From the NCBI GenBank assembly GCA_017510605.1, contig JAFWMQ010000008.1:186217-250216 (forward strand): a DNA stretch of 64,000 nt, in the 5' to 3' direction. Source of the DNA: Clostridiales bacterium. GTDB lineage: Bacteria; Bacillota; Clostridia; Saccharofermentanales; Saccharofermentanaceae. The notes beneath the pieces are model-generated. The model was not told the origin of the DNA. It did not search any database and worked only from the letters and a program-made list of their open reading frames with translations. Shown in pieces: positions 17,399 through 26,209 of this stretch (within the stretch, counting starts at the first letter, position 1; each line of letters begins with the position of its first letter). The position numbers and the translations under genes were made by a program.

Positions 17399-19177
17399 AT
17401 GAATAAACTCCATTTAAGAATAGTATCTTTCCTGTTGGCACTGGTGGCCGTTCTGACTGCAGTGTCTTGCTCTCCGGCATCGAAAACAGAATCGGATGCA
17501 TTATTTGAGCTGGAGTTTACCGAGTTCCCTACAAAACCTTATGATGCTGATAAAGTCCATCCGGTAAGAAAAACCGGTGAAGTATCAGGCCAGGCAGCTG
17601 TCACTGAGTTAGATGCGATCGAGTGGGAATACATCAGGCATTACATCGGAGACAATTATATGGCCGCAAGCTGGTGCTTCAGTGATCTGGCTGCTGCAGG
17701 GATATCCATCAAAACGCCGACGTTCGGCAAGGTCGGCCCCGGTGACTTCAAGGGCGAGTGCGAATACCTCGGCGGCTTGCTCGAAAGGCTTTATAAGATA
17801 GATTTCGAGAGTCTGGAAAAACAGGACCGCGATTTCTACGACCAGATCGTTTTCAACATTGAAGAGGAAAGATACATAAAGCAGTACCAGGGCTTTGCTT
17901 ACATGCTTCCGGCGGAAAAAGTCCCGGGTGTCAGTTCTTTCTATCTTACGGTCGGTTACATTGATATCAGGAATAAGAACGAAGCGGATATGTTCATCAA
18001 ATTGCTGAAGGACACTGACAGGTATTACGATGAGGTTTGCGCGTTCGAGGAGAAACGCTCAGAGAAAGGGTATGCTTCGATAGAAGAGTTCTATACAAAG
18101 AGCAGCACCGCATATTTCATGCTCACCCGGGACAGCCAGACAAAGCCTTTCAGGGAGACCTTCATCGAGAGGATAGAAGCGATCCCGGATCTTACCGATA
18201 AAGAGAAGGGAGCATATATCAAAGAGTTCGATAAAGTGATGGAAGACGTCGTTATTCCCGAATTCGAGGAGTGCTGCAAGCGCATCGCCGCATTGGCCGG
18301 AACAAACACGAATGACAAAGGTCTGGCCGGATTCGAACACGGGAAAGAGCTTTATGAGCATTTACTAAGATGTCAGATCGGCAGGGACTGCGATGTCAAG
18401 GAACTCGCCAAATCTCTGGACAAAGCCCTTTCGATGAGGCCTGACCAGCATGGAAACCAGCTTGTAGAAGGCTCTGATAATCAGGAATTGTTAGACAATA
18501 TGACCGAAAAAGCAAAAGCATATTTTCCTGAACTCGATATCAATTACAAGGTCGTAAAACTCCCGGGTCTGTTTAAGGCTGTCGGGATCGGAGGTGCATA
18601 TGCCGCAAGGCATTTTGACGATCCTTCTGATGAGATAATATTCCTTCCTGATTATTCAATGACGAAAGAAATTGTTTTCCATGAGGGCATTCCCGGTCAT
18701 ATGTATCAGTTCAATTACCATAAAACACATCTCAAACACATATATATGATCTGCTTTGCTTCTGAAACATATATCGAAGGGTGGGCAACATATATCATGA
18801 ACAATCCTCCGGCAATGTATGGTGTCTCGAGTGATGAAGATATTATATATACAGGTGATCTCTGCAGATATTACATGGCCCAGGCAAGAGCTGATATATG
18901 TATCAATTACGAAGGACTTACCGGTATAGAGGCTGCACAACATCTGGCCGGGTTTGGCCAGGATGTTGCCGGTATAAAGACAACAGATCTTTTCATGTCA
19001 CCCGGTATCGGCATCTCATACGGCCTCGGCTGCTACATGACCTTGAAGACGTTGGAGTCGATCCGGTCTCTGGATCCGGATATGGACATTAAGACGATGC
19101 ATACGCTTTATCTTGATGCAGGTCCTGGGTCTTTTGACAGGATCCTTAATTCGGTCAGAAGAGAATATGTGCAATAA
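17399..19177 (+). CDS. DUF885 family lipoprotein (putative metallopeptidase)
   Basis: 592-residue exported lipoprotein: signal helix with a lipobox ending AVSC (Cys at residue 24), then a mostly helical DUF885 domain. The family motif HEGIPGH, resembling a gluzincin HExxxGH zinc site, lies near residue 425, with a downstream acidic segment ETYIEGWATY typical of the family. DUF885 proteins are thought to be M1/M32-like zinc peptidases, with few tested. The start is ATG 17399, giving a proper signal peptide; the frame extends 12 codons upstream into the end of the previous gene. It is probably an envelope-attached peptidase. Confidence 0.88.
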   Translation: MNKLHLRIVSFLLALVAVLTAVSCSPASKTESDALFELEFTEFPTKPYDADKVHPVRKTGEVSGQAAVTELDAIEWEYIRHYIGDNYMAASWCFSDLAAAGISIKTPTFGKVGPGDFKGECEYLGGLLERLYKIDFESLEKQDRDFYDQIVFNIEEERYIKQYQGFAYMLPAEKVPGVSSFYLTVGYIDIRNKNEADMFIKLLKDTDRYYDEVCAFEEKRSEKGYASIEEFYTKSSTAYFMLTRDSQTKPFRETFIERIEAIPDLTDKEKGAYIKEFDKVMEDVVIPEFEECCKRIAALAGTNTNDKGLAGFEHGKELYEHLLRCQIGRDCDVKELAKSLDKALSMRPDQHGNQLVEGSDNQELLDNMTEKAKAYFPELDINYKVVKLPGLFKAVGIGGAYAARHFDDPSDEIIFLPDYSMTKEIVFHEGIPGHMYQFNYHKTHLKHIYMICFASETYIEGWATYIMNNPPAMYGVSSDEDIIYTGDLCRYYMAQARADICINYEGLTGIEAAQHLAGFGQDVAGIKTTDLFMSPGIGISYGLGCYMTLKTLESIRSLDPDMDIKTMHTLYLDAGPGSFDRILNSVRREYVQ

Positions 19178-19228
19178 TGGTTTGAACAACAGATTTATAT
19201 TATAGTGATTGTTAAGCGAGGTGGATCT

Positions 19229-19774
19229 ATGAAGGCACTTATTATTAATTGCAGTCCTGTTAGAACAGGCGCGACAGCAGAGATAGTTAAGATCATAAGT
19301 GATGAACTTAAGTCCCGTTATGAAGTCAAGTGTATTTGCATAGATGATTATGAATTCTCTTTTTGCAAGGGATGCAGATCATGTCATAAGACCGCTTCAT
19401 GTGTTATGAGTGATGCATCTGTAATCTGCGGCATCATGGACGAGTTCGATAATGCGGACATCATTGTTTCCGTCGCTCCTTCATATTGGGCTGATATTCC
19501 GGGACAGTACAAAGCATTTATCGACAGATGCACTCCGTGGTGTAATACACACGAGCCCCATGCAAAGCTCAAATCCGGAAAGAAGGGTTATGCGGTTGCT
19601 CTAAGAACCGGACCTAATATGCCCGAGTGCGAAAAGCTTATTGGCAGCATCGAGCATTTCTACGGTCATCTTGAGATAGAGTGCGCAGGCCATCTTGGCC
19701 TTACCTCAATCGAATATAAGGAAAATGTTGAACCCAGAAAACAGGAAATTATTGATTTCTGCAGGATAATATAA
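19229..19774 (+). CDS. Flavodoxin family / NADPH-dependent FMN reductase
   Basis: 181-residue flavoprotein. The N-terminal ALIINCSPVRTGATAE is the FMN phosphate loop and the segment FCKGCRSCHKTASC carries the cysteines common in the iron-sulfur-flavoprotein/FMN-reductase group. It then has VAPSYWADIPGQYKAFIDR, the usual flavin-contact strand. Predicted role: FMN-dependent reduction of small molecules or quinones in the cytoplasm. The start is ATG 19229 after CGAGGTGG; eight extra in-frame codons upstream lack a ribosome binding site. Confidence 0.85.
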   Translation: MKALIINCSPVRTGATAEIVKIISDELKSRYEVKCICIDDYEFSFCKGCRSCHKTASCVMSDASVICGIMDEFDNADIIVSVAPSYWADIPGQYKAFIDRCTPWCNTHEPHAKLKSGKKGYAVALRTGPNMPECEKLIGSIEHFYGHLEIECAGHLGLTSIEYKENVEPRKQEIIDFCRII

Positions 19775-19844
19775 GAATCGGGTTCGGAATAACTCAGGTT
19801 TTAGAATTTGCACAATAACTATATTTCCGGGGAGGTTAATTATC

Positions 19845-20234
19845 ATGAGGACGATGAAGAGAGCAGCTGTTATTACGATCATATTTGCGGTCCTGTTTGC
19901 TTTCGCGGCATGCGGCGGACCTGCGGAGACAACAAAAGCTGAAGGCGAATATTCATGGAACGGTACAAGTTTCTCGGTGAAGAAAATAACCTCAAGCGAC
20001 AAAGATGACGGGACTTATGTTTTCGTAAGCCTTGAGATGGAAAGCAAGGGAATGCCAACGAACACGTTTACGCAGAATGTTAACAACGGCAAAATGCTGT
20101 TCAATGGACAGAAGCCTGAAGACCAATATCAGTATAAGATCAACGGAAGCGGCAACCTTACCTCAGTGCAGGTTACTTTTATCCTTGATTCCGGTTATGA
20201 ACTTAACGAGAGTGATCTGGTTATAACAGAATAA
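19845..20234 (+). CDS. Small lipoprotein, unknown function
   Basis: 129-residue secreted lipoprotein: basic start, hydrophobic stretch and lipobox FAAC with Cys23, then a polar beta-rich domain resembling the DUF4352-like telokin fold only in general character. A GGGGAGG site lies just before the ATG. The following small membrane protein gene begins 20 bp later, so they may form an operon. No family was recognised with confidence. Confidence 0.72.
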   Translation: MRTMKRAAVITIIFAVLFAFAACGGPAETTKAEGEYSWNGTSFSVKKITSSDKDDGTYVFVSLEMESKGMPTNTFTQNVNNGKMLFNGQKPEDQYQYKINGSGNLTSVQVTFILDSGYELNESDLVITE

Positions 20235-20254
20235 CCTCCAAGGTTAATGATTAG

Positions 20255-20833
20255 ATGGAGAGAGCAGTTAACGTAACAGAACGGCAGATAATACTCGATA
20301 ATCCTGAACTGGTCATGTTCAATCCTTATAAAGGCTGGAAACCTCACAGAAGGTCAGTTTTGTATGCCTTTATTCCGTCTGTGATCGCATTTGCGCTGAT
20401 CATTGTGCCGGTTCTGTTATTTCCGGGATTTGTCAGTTCTATAGAGAAGGTCTATGTAGGAGTATCAATGGTGATCTTTTTCGCCTCGATCTTTGCCATA
20501 CCCTTTGTTTTCGTCAAGCTGGATGACCGGGATTACAACAAGAACCTGGTGACTCACTACGGCAGGCAATTAAAGGCTCTTTTGCCCGGAAAACTGTGGT
20601 GTAACATTGTTACAATTGAGAATATTACCGTTGAAAAGGCTGAAGGCGTGTGGATTATTGAGGGAGAATCCGTTCCATTCGGTTATGCCTCATATGTGAA
20701 CTGCTTCAGGATGGAACCCGGCATGGAGATGGCCGTTGTTTATGACAGAAACGGCTTCGAAGCATATATCAAACGTGATGTCAGGACGGAGAGCTTTTAT
20801 TGTAAAGACGATGTTTTAGAAAGCGACAGTTAA
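20255..20833 (+). CDS. Small membrane protein, unknown function
   Basis: 192-residue protein with two membrane helices (~residues 34-58 and 66-88), a cytoplasmic-looking N-terminus, and a ~100-residue soluble C-terminal domain (from VKLDDRDYN) rich in beta strands, like PH-type membrane-associated domains. The ribosome binding site before ATG 20255 is weak, suggesting coupling to the upstream lipoprotein gene. Function unknown. It is convergent with the LRR gene, and a short CCGG-based hairpin with a T-run lies between them. Confidence 0.65.
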   Translation: MERAVNVTERQIILDNPELVMFNPYKGWKPHRRSVLYAFIPSVIAFALIIVPVLLFPGFVSSIEKVYVGVSMVIFFASIFAIPFVFVKLDDRDYNKNLVTHYGRQLKALLPGKLWCNIVTIENITVEKAEGVWIIEGESVPFGYASYVNCFRMEPGMEMAVVYDRNGFEAYIKRDVRTESFYCKDDVLESDS

Positions 20834-20851
20834 TCCGGGCTGACCGGGTTT

Positions 20852-21907
20852 TTACGCTTCCTGAACAAGCCGTAACTGAAAAACAGGCACATTGCCGATA
20901 TCAACGACCTTGTAATCATTAAGCCTTTTGCCCTGCTTCCAAATGAAATGAGGTATATTGATCATCTCAACAATGCTTCTGCTGATATCCGCGCGGTCAA
21001 GCAGGCCGATCAGTTCGGAGTAGCTCTTTTGAATGTCGGCAATTGCATCATACCTTAGCTGGGCATTGTCCACGCTCTCCCTGAGAAGATAAGGATCATG
21101 GTTATTTGCGCTGATCGAGAACAGTCTCATAAAATCTTTGTAGGCATAGAAGTTATACTTGCTCGATTCCACGTACATTCCAAGATCGGAAATGCCCAGA
21201 AACAGAAGAGTCTCTGACTTATCGCCGGTGCTGCTTGAATTATAAAGGCTTATCATGCCGCCAAGAGTCGGGGCGGCTATCCTGAGTTTGTCCAATTGTT
21301 TATTTGTCCAGTCATCAGGCCAGTCAAAACTCACATCCTTATCGCCCATAAAGACAGTCTCATGCACATTTGTTTTTGACGAAGGCATCTCCACGGAGTT
21401 CAGCATAAAACACATGCTGAATGCGTAAGGACCTATCTCTTCGATAGATGAGGGCAGATCAACGGCTTCAAGACCTGTACACTCGGAAAATGCATAACTG
21501 CCGATCTTCTTCAATGAGCCTGGGAACGTAACCGTCTGGAGATTGCCGCAACCCGAGAATGCGTTGTCTTTTATCTCTTTTACAGAATCAGAAAAACGGA
21601 TCTCTATCAGTCCTCTGCATTCCTCGAATGCATTGCTGCCGATGACAGTAACATTGTCAGGAATAGTGACACATGGAGACGCGCCGTTATATCTTTTCAG
21701 AACGTCACCGTCTATTTCAAATTCCTCATATGTAAGGGCTTTTGTGTCGTCGTTATTTGTCTCGGTAACGATCTTTATATAGTTTTGAACTATAGCATCA
21801 TTAACAACGAAAGGCTTGCCGCAATGGCCGCATATAGCAGCACTCTCATCTGAGTCTATTCTTAACCCGGTTCCACACGACGGGCACTCTAATGGAATAA
21901 CCGGCAT
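20852..21907 (-). CDS. Leucine-rich-repeat (BspA type) protein with N-terminal zinc ribbon
   Basis: 351-residue protein without a signal peptide. Residues 8-33 are a zinc ribbon (CPSCG...CGHCG). Residues ~85-185 hold about four BspA/LRR_5 repeats of ~23 residues (for example IGSNAFEECRGLIEIRFSDSVKEI). A ~165-residue helical C-terminal region matches nothing I know. BspA repeats usually occur in secreted proteins, but the lack of an export signal and the zinc ribbon indicate a cytoplasmic form. A GTGAGG site precedes the ATG. Function unknown; protein binding is likely. Confidence 0.85.
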   Translation of the reverse strand: MPVIPLECPSCGTGLRIDSDESAAICGHCGKPFVVNDAIVQNYIKIVTETNNDDTKALTYEEFEIDGDVLKRYNGASPCVTIPDNVTVIGSNAFEECRGLIEIRFSDSVKEIKDNAFSGCGNLQTVTFPGSLKKIGSYAFSECTGLEAVDLPSSIEEIGPYAFSMCFMLNSVEMPSSKTNVHETVFMGDKDVSFDWPDDWTNKQLDKLRIAAPTLGGMISLYNSSSTGDKSETLLFLGISDLGMYVESSKYNFYAYKDFMRLFSISANNHDPYLLRESVDNAQLRYDAIADIQKSYSELIGLLDRADISRSIVEMINIPHFIWKQGKRLNDYKVVDIGNVPVFQLRLVQEA

Positions 21908-21999
21908 ATTACCTCACAGTGAATGATTTTCTTTTATTTTATATAAAATTGTCCCAGGAATATACTGCTTTTTACTAATGACAGAAGAAAAGCTGCCTG

Positions 22000-22581
22000 C
22001 TAAAGATCTCCGATCTCTTCTTTTATCTCTGCGATATATGCTTCCAGGAACGCGTGACGTTCGGCTGCGAGATCTTTGGCGGTTTCAGTATTGAGTTCGT
22101 CCTTAAGCAAAAGAAGCTTATCGTGGAAGTGCTGTATGGATTCTTCAATGCTTCTTCCGTGCTCTCCGCCGTAAGCAAAGGTGCGGGCGATCCCTATGGC
22201 TCCCATTGCATCCAGGCGGTCGGCATCCTGAACGATCATACCCTCGATCGACTGTGGTTTTCTGCCGCGGTTCCGGCTGAACGATACCGAATTGATCACA
22301 GTGCAGATCTCTTCGATCTGCTCAGAAGAAACGCCTTTATCTGCCAAAAACGCACGGGCATTTTCATTGTTCTCATTTTCGAAAATCTTATGGTCATCAA
22401 CATCATGGAGTATAGAAGCCAAAGAAACTACCGTCAGATCACATCCCGGTTCATTTGAAGCGATCTTGAGAGCATTTTTGTATACGCGGAGAGAATGCGC
22501 GGTATCATGTCCGCCGGAATTCTTACCCAGCAGTTCTGAGACGTATTCTATTGCATCACTTATCAGTTCTTCGTTATTCAT
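22000..22581 (-). CDS. HD-domain phosphohydrolase
   Basis: 193-residue HD-superfamily hydrolase. Metal ligands are seen as HDTAHSLRVYKNAL, the HD pair in SILHDVDDHK, and the late aspartate in IVQDADRLDAMGAIGIAR, the layout of YedJ/YpgQ-type nucleotide phosphohydrolases. It probably acts on nucleotides or related phosphate esters in the cytoplasm. A GAGG site precedes ATG 22581. It stands alone and is divergent from the AlkZ-related gene. Confidence 0.9.
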   Translation of the reverse strand: MNNEELISDAIEYVSELLGKNSGGHDTAHSLRVYKNALKIASNEPGCDLTVVSLASILHDVDDHKIFENENNENARAFLADKGVSSEQIEEICTVINSVSFSRNRGRKPQSIEGMIVQDADRLDAMGAIGIARTFAYGGEHGRSIEESIQHFHDKLLLLKDELNTETAKDLAAERHAFLEAYIAEIKEEIGDL

Positions 22582-22676
22582 TCATGCCTCTATATATGTG
22601 ATTCCCTCGCTTAATGTATAATATATGCCGACAGATTTTTAGGCAATAAGATCGGATAAAAAGCGCAGGGATAGCA

Positions 22677-23423
22677 ATGGAAGTAATTGACGGCCAATGG
22701 TATATGCAGGGTGTGGATTGGGACGATCCGTCCTGTGTTCATTCTGCTGATGAGCTTCTCGAAGTAATAGAGAAAGTCGGCTTTATGCCGTTGTTTTCGA
22801 ATGAGGTTAACGGGTTTTCTGTCGAGAACATGACAGATTCCGATTGCTGGTGGTGCGGTGATCCCGAAGTCGATCCTTGGGAATGGAGGGCTGTCCTTGC
22901 AAGGACAGGCAAAGTCGCATACGGCAAGTTCTTTCGCAACAAGGCAGGATTTGTGTCCAGAAAGTGGTTTCCGGACTTTGCGAATTACAGGCGTGACGGA
23001 TATGACTTCGATTCGCGTTATGAAGACGGTAAGGCAGGACGCCGTGAGAAACTGATCATGGATCTTTTCTGGCCGAAGGAAGGCGAGATATGGGATGCGA
23101 CTGAGAAGGTAGCTTTATATTCCAATGAAGTCAAAGAGAAGGCCGGCTTCGGCAAGGGGGGAGAGAAAGGTTTTGAAGGAACTTGCGCAAAACTGCAGAT
23201 GTCTTCTTACATGACCGTTCAGGACTTCAGACCGCGTCTGAATAAGAAGGGCGAAGAATACGGCTGGGCTGTTGCTGTTTATACGCTTCCCGAATATTTA
23301 TGGGGATATAAGCACGTGACGAAGTGTTATAAGGAGTCCCCGGAAGATTCTTATAAGAAGATAATCAGCCAGATAAAGAAGCACTATAAGGCTGATGAGA
23401 AGACGATTATGAAAGTTGTTTAA
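22677..23423 (+). CDS. AlkZ-related protein
   Basis: 248-residue Trp-rich protein. The segment DCWWCGDPEVDPWEWR, followed by VAYGKFFRNKAGFVS and FANYRRDGYDF, matches what I recall of a conserved Clostridia family annotated as AlkZ-related, distantly like the winged-helix DNA glycosylases AlkZ/YcaQ. It lacks an obvious signal peptide. DNA binding is plausible, but glycosylase activity is not shown by the sequence. AGGGA precedes the ATG. Family recall is moderate; function uncertain. Confidence 0.65.
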   Translation: MEVIDGQWYMQGVDWDDPSCVHSADELLEVIEKVGFMPLFSNEVNGFSVENMTDSDCWWCGDPEVDPWEWRAVLARTGKVAYGKFFRNKAGFVSRKWFPDFANYRRDGYDFDSRYEDGKAGRREKLIMDLFWPKEGEIWDATEKVALYSNEVKEKAGFGKGGEKGFEGTCAKLQMSSYMTVQDFRPRLNKKGEEYGWAVAVYTLPEYLWGYKHVTKCYKESPEDSYKKIISQIKKHYKADEKTIMKVV

Positions 23424-23507
23424 TGATAAAATAGCATTTAAGTATAAAACATTGTTGGCGGGATAATAATTTATTACGTCTGATCAGACGAAAGGAGCTA
23501 AGTAATT

Positions 23508-23909
23508 ATGTCAGAGAGAACACGCGCATTGGAACTCTATGAACAGTATGACAGGGGAGAACTCAGTGTTGAAGCTTTTCTCCAACAGTTCGGCAAGGAG
23601 AAACTGTTCTATTCAACACCTTATGGGGACAGGAAAGACGGCTCACACGCTCTGTTTGTTCTGCAGGCTCCGGAAAATACCGGTTATCTGCCTGTATTTA
23701 CCAGTGAGGAAAGATCAAAGGAGTTTTTCGAGAAGGTTAACCGCTCAAATTACATCCTGATGCTCAGTACATTCCATGATATCCTGACAACTACAAAAAA
23801 AGCCAACGAGAAAGCTCCTGTCAAACTCGGTGTTATCGTTGATCCTGGACATAACGGAATAAATGTCGAAGTGAAGAATCTGGATGCGGTTATCGCAATG
23901 ACGGCCTGA
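23508..23909 (+). CDS. SseB-like N-terminal domain protein
   Basis: 133-residue cytoplasmic protein. The central segment TGYLPVFTSEERSKEF is the hallmark of the SseB N-terminal domain family, named for enhanced-serine-sensitivity protein SseB, and the ending GVIVDPGHNGINVEV fits the family C-terminus. The molecular role of the family is unclear. AAAGGAG lies upstream of the ATG. It may be co-transcribed with the next membrane protein gene, 60 bp downstream. Confidence 0.7.
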   Translation: MSERTRALELYEQYDRGELSVEAFLQQFGKEKLFYSTPYGDRKDGSHALFVLQAPENTGYLPVFTSEERSKEFFEKVNRSNYILMLSTFHDILTTTKKANEKAPVKLGVIVDPGHNGINVEVKNLDAVIAMTA

Positions 23910-23969
23910 TATTGCATAAGTAATTACAGCTTTGCTGATTATGGGGAAATAGGATAAAGAAGTATAGCA

Positions 23970-25013
23970 ATGGCACGTGGCGTAACGGAAAAAGTATTTG
24001 AGATAAAACACGCGAAACTCAAGGTGTTTTTCAGCCTGGCGTTCAGATACGGAATCTATCTGGCGATCATTTTATGGCTGCTGATGAGTTACGCTTATAA
24101 CAAAGGAGTTGATTCGCCGATGGTATATGCAAGAAACTATTGGCTGATCTTCCTTGCGATATCTGTTGTCGGAATAATCGTCAAAATGGCTCAGGAGAAG
24201 AATGTCTGCGTAACAGTCCTGAGCAAGACGGTTGATATAACGATCGGCGATGAAAGTGCTGTCTATTCTGTAAAAGATTATGCCGGCATTCATTTTAATC
24301 TGTCGAAGAAAAAGAAATTCCGCCATGAACTTGTTTTCGCTGATGACAGCGGCGAACAGGACAATCTCCGTCATGTCATGCTTCCGGGTATAAAGATCAG
24401 ACAGTTTAAAGATGTCTCCGATGCCATTATGACCGCGAAGCTGGAACTTGAAGGCGGGATAAATTATAAAGCCTTTGAAGGTGATGTTTATGAGAGAAAC
24501 AGGTCGGCTTCTCTGGATGTTAAAGGTGCTCTTCTGACCATATTGATAATAGCATTCCCGGTGTGTGCGATCGCGTATTCTCTGTCGTGGTATTTCTCCG
24601 ATACACGTGATGTCGGTTCTTATGGTTTTTTCATGATCATATTGTCGGCATTTTATATCTGGCTGTTTATCAGGTTCATCCGGTATTTGCTGGAAAATGA
24701 GCCCAGAGCCAAATCATTAAGATCATTAGCTTTTGAATCGAACGGATTAAAGATCAACGGTCAGGAATTCTCATACAGGGATATCGAATCAGTCACTATG
24801 ACCGCTCCGTATCTTGTGGATTTCTCAAGATATCACAGGGTGTTATCCGTAAAACTTTACGACTCAAAAAAACCCCTAAGATTCTCATTGGGTAACCGCA
24901 TTGAAAAGAAAGAGACCGAAGAGAAACTTGCCGAACGCTGTACATGCAAATATCCGGAACTGTATGCAAGAATAAGAAATGACAAATCCTTAGAAAGAAA
25001 ATTCATTCTTTAA
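23970..25013 (+). CDS. Membrane protein, unknown function
   Basis: 347-residue protein with two pairs of membrane helices (~residues 17-38 and 52-68, then ~183-207 and 216-236), each pair followed by a soluble beta-rich domain of ~100 residues. The two halves have similar layout, so an internal duplication is possible. The soluble parts resemble bacterial PH-like (YcxB-type) domains only in general pattern. The ribosome binding site is weak. No family was recognised. Confidence 0.65.
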   Translation: MARGVTEKVFEIKHAKLKVFFSLAFRYGIYLAIILWLLMSYAYNKGVDSPMVYARNYWLIFLAISVVGIIVKMAQEKNVCVTVLSKTVDITIGDESAVYSVKDYAGIHFNLSKKKKFRHELVFADDSGEQDNLRHVMLPGIKIRQFKDVSDAIMTAKLELEGGINYKAFEGDVYERNRSASLDVKGALLTILIIAFPVCAIAYSLSWYFSDTRDVGSYGFFMIILSAFYIWLFIRFIRYLLENEPRAKSLRSLAFESNGLKINGQEFSYRDIESVTMTAPYLVDFSRYHRVLSVKLYDSKKPLRFSLGNRIEKKETEEKLAERCTCKYPELYARIRNDKSLERKFIL

Positions 25014-25038
25014 CGCAGTTGTTGAGTTGTAAATGCAT

Positions 25039-25611
25039 ATGAAGAGAATCATTAAACTAATTTGTCTGACTCTTATAATATCCGTTGTTTGCGTGCTTAT
25101 GTCTTCCTGCATATCAAACAGGAACAAGCCCGACTATCTTCTGATGGGCGCCAAAGATAACGGTTTTGTCCCTTCCTACAGAGCCTACTATGCGATCACA
25201 GGCGATACAATAAAGAAGATCCCGCAATTTAAGTATGAGAACTATATCTATAAAGATGATCACTACAAGAGCTTTAATGAAGAATTCAGCAATTACGATG
25301 TTGTAGCAGATTCACCCGATCCTTCCGAATGGAATTATGAATTGATGTACTACGATAATGAGCCTTATGACACGGATGCCCTCATAAAGCATTTGCAGGA
25401 TATGAATGTCTCTTATATGGGAAACGTGTATATTCTTGTACTCTGGTTTGATGAATATGTAATCGTTGAAGTAACAAATCTTGATGATACCAATACCGTG
25501 CTGGGTGAGACTTTCGGTCTGTTCAGGAACGGCAAAATGATCGATCTTCCCGCCGGAACTGACCTCAGTTCGATAAGAACCTATTACAGATATGAACAAG
25601 ACGCAAAATGA
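25039..25611 (+). CDS. Lipoprotein, unknown function
   Basis: 190-residue secreted lipoprotein with signal helix and lipobox MSSC (Cys24). The start chosen is ATG 25039; a second in-frame ATG lies two codons earlier. The mature domain is acidic and tyrosine-rich (YKDDHYKSFNEEF, EWNYELMYYDNEPYD). It begins 25 bp after the preceding membrane protein gene. No known family was recognised. Confidence 0.7.
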   Translation: MKRIIKLICLTLIISVVCVLMSSCISNRNKPDYLLMGAKDNGFVPSYRAYYAITGDTIKKIPQFKYENYIYKDDHYKSFNEEFSNYDVVADSPDPSEWNYELMYYDNEPYDTDALIKHLQDMNVSYMGNVYILVLWFDEYVIVEVTNLDDTNTVLGETFGLFRNGKMIDLPAGTDLSSIRTYYRYEQDAK

Positions 25612-25674
25612 GAAAGAGATTAACCTATTTGAAAAGGCGGAGATAGTTATCAGTCTTAATATGAGGTGTTTCCT

Positions 25675-26187
25675 TTGAACGGATTTCATGTGCCCGGCAA
25701 GGAAGAAAGAGATGCCGTGATGCCATGGCTGCTGCGTGAAAGAAGAGGTAACATTCTGTTCCCTCTGGGGTGTGTGACCGCCGTGTTTGTCGGGACTGTT
25801 GTTTTCGCTGTATTTGGGATCATCAATAACATAAAGGGGCCTTTGATGTCACTGTTTCTCATAGGGATCATCCTTATACCTTGTTTCATTATCGTTATCA
25901 AAAACACCCTTACCGAGAATGAGAAAGTAAGAATGCTGAGAGATGGCGATGTGCTGATTGCAGATGCGAGGGTGGCGGATCGTGGTGTTAAGAGACTCGC
26001 TAAGTATTCTTATGTGAGTTATGTTGAAGCGTCATATATTGATGAAGGCAGACAGTGGAGGCAAACCTTTGTTGTTTCCAAAAGGATCAGCAGGAAAGTG
26101 ACAATCGGGAGCAAAGGATATATTATTAAATACAACTCTGTTAACAATAAGTGGCTGGATAATAAATTGGTTTTCCTTCCGAAGTGA
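25675..26187 (+). CDS. Small membrane protein, unknown function
   Basis: 170-residue protein with two membrane helices (~residues 29-54 and 58-76) and a ~90-residue soluble C-terminal part with beta character (VLIADARVADRG). The start is set at TTG 25675, six bases after GAGGTG; the in-frame GTG at 25666 overlaps that ribosome binding site. It lies in a run of small envelope genes and is followed 22 bp later by an LRR lipoprotein gene. Function unknown. Confidence 0.62.
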   Translation: MNGFHVPGKEERDAVMPWLLRERRGNILFPLGCVTAVFVGTVVFAVFGIINNIKGPLMSLFLIGIILIPCFIIVIKNTLTENEKVRMLRDGDVLIADARVADRGVKRLAKYSYVSYVEASYIDEGRQWRQTFVVSKRISRKVTIGSKGYIIKYNSVNNKWLDNKLVFLPK

Positions 26188-26209
26188 ATCGATCAGATGA
26201 GGTAAAACA

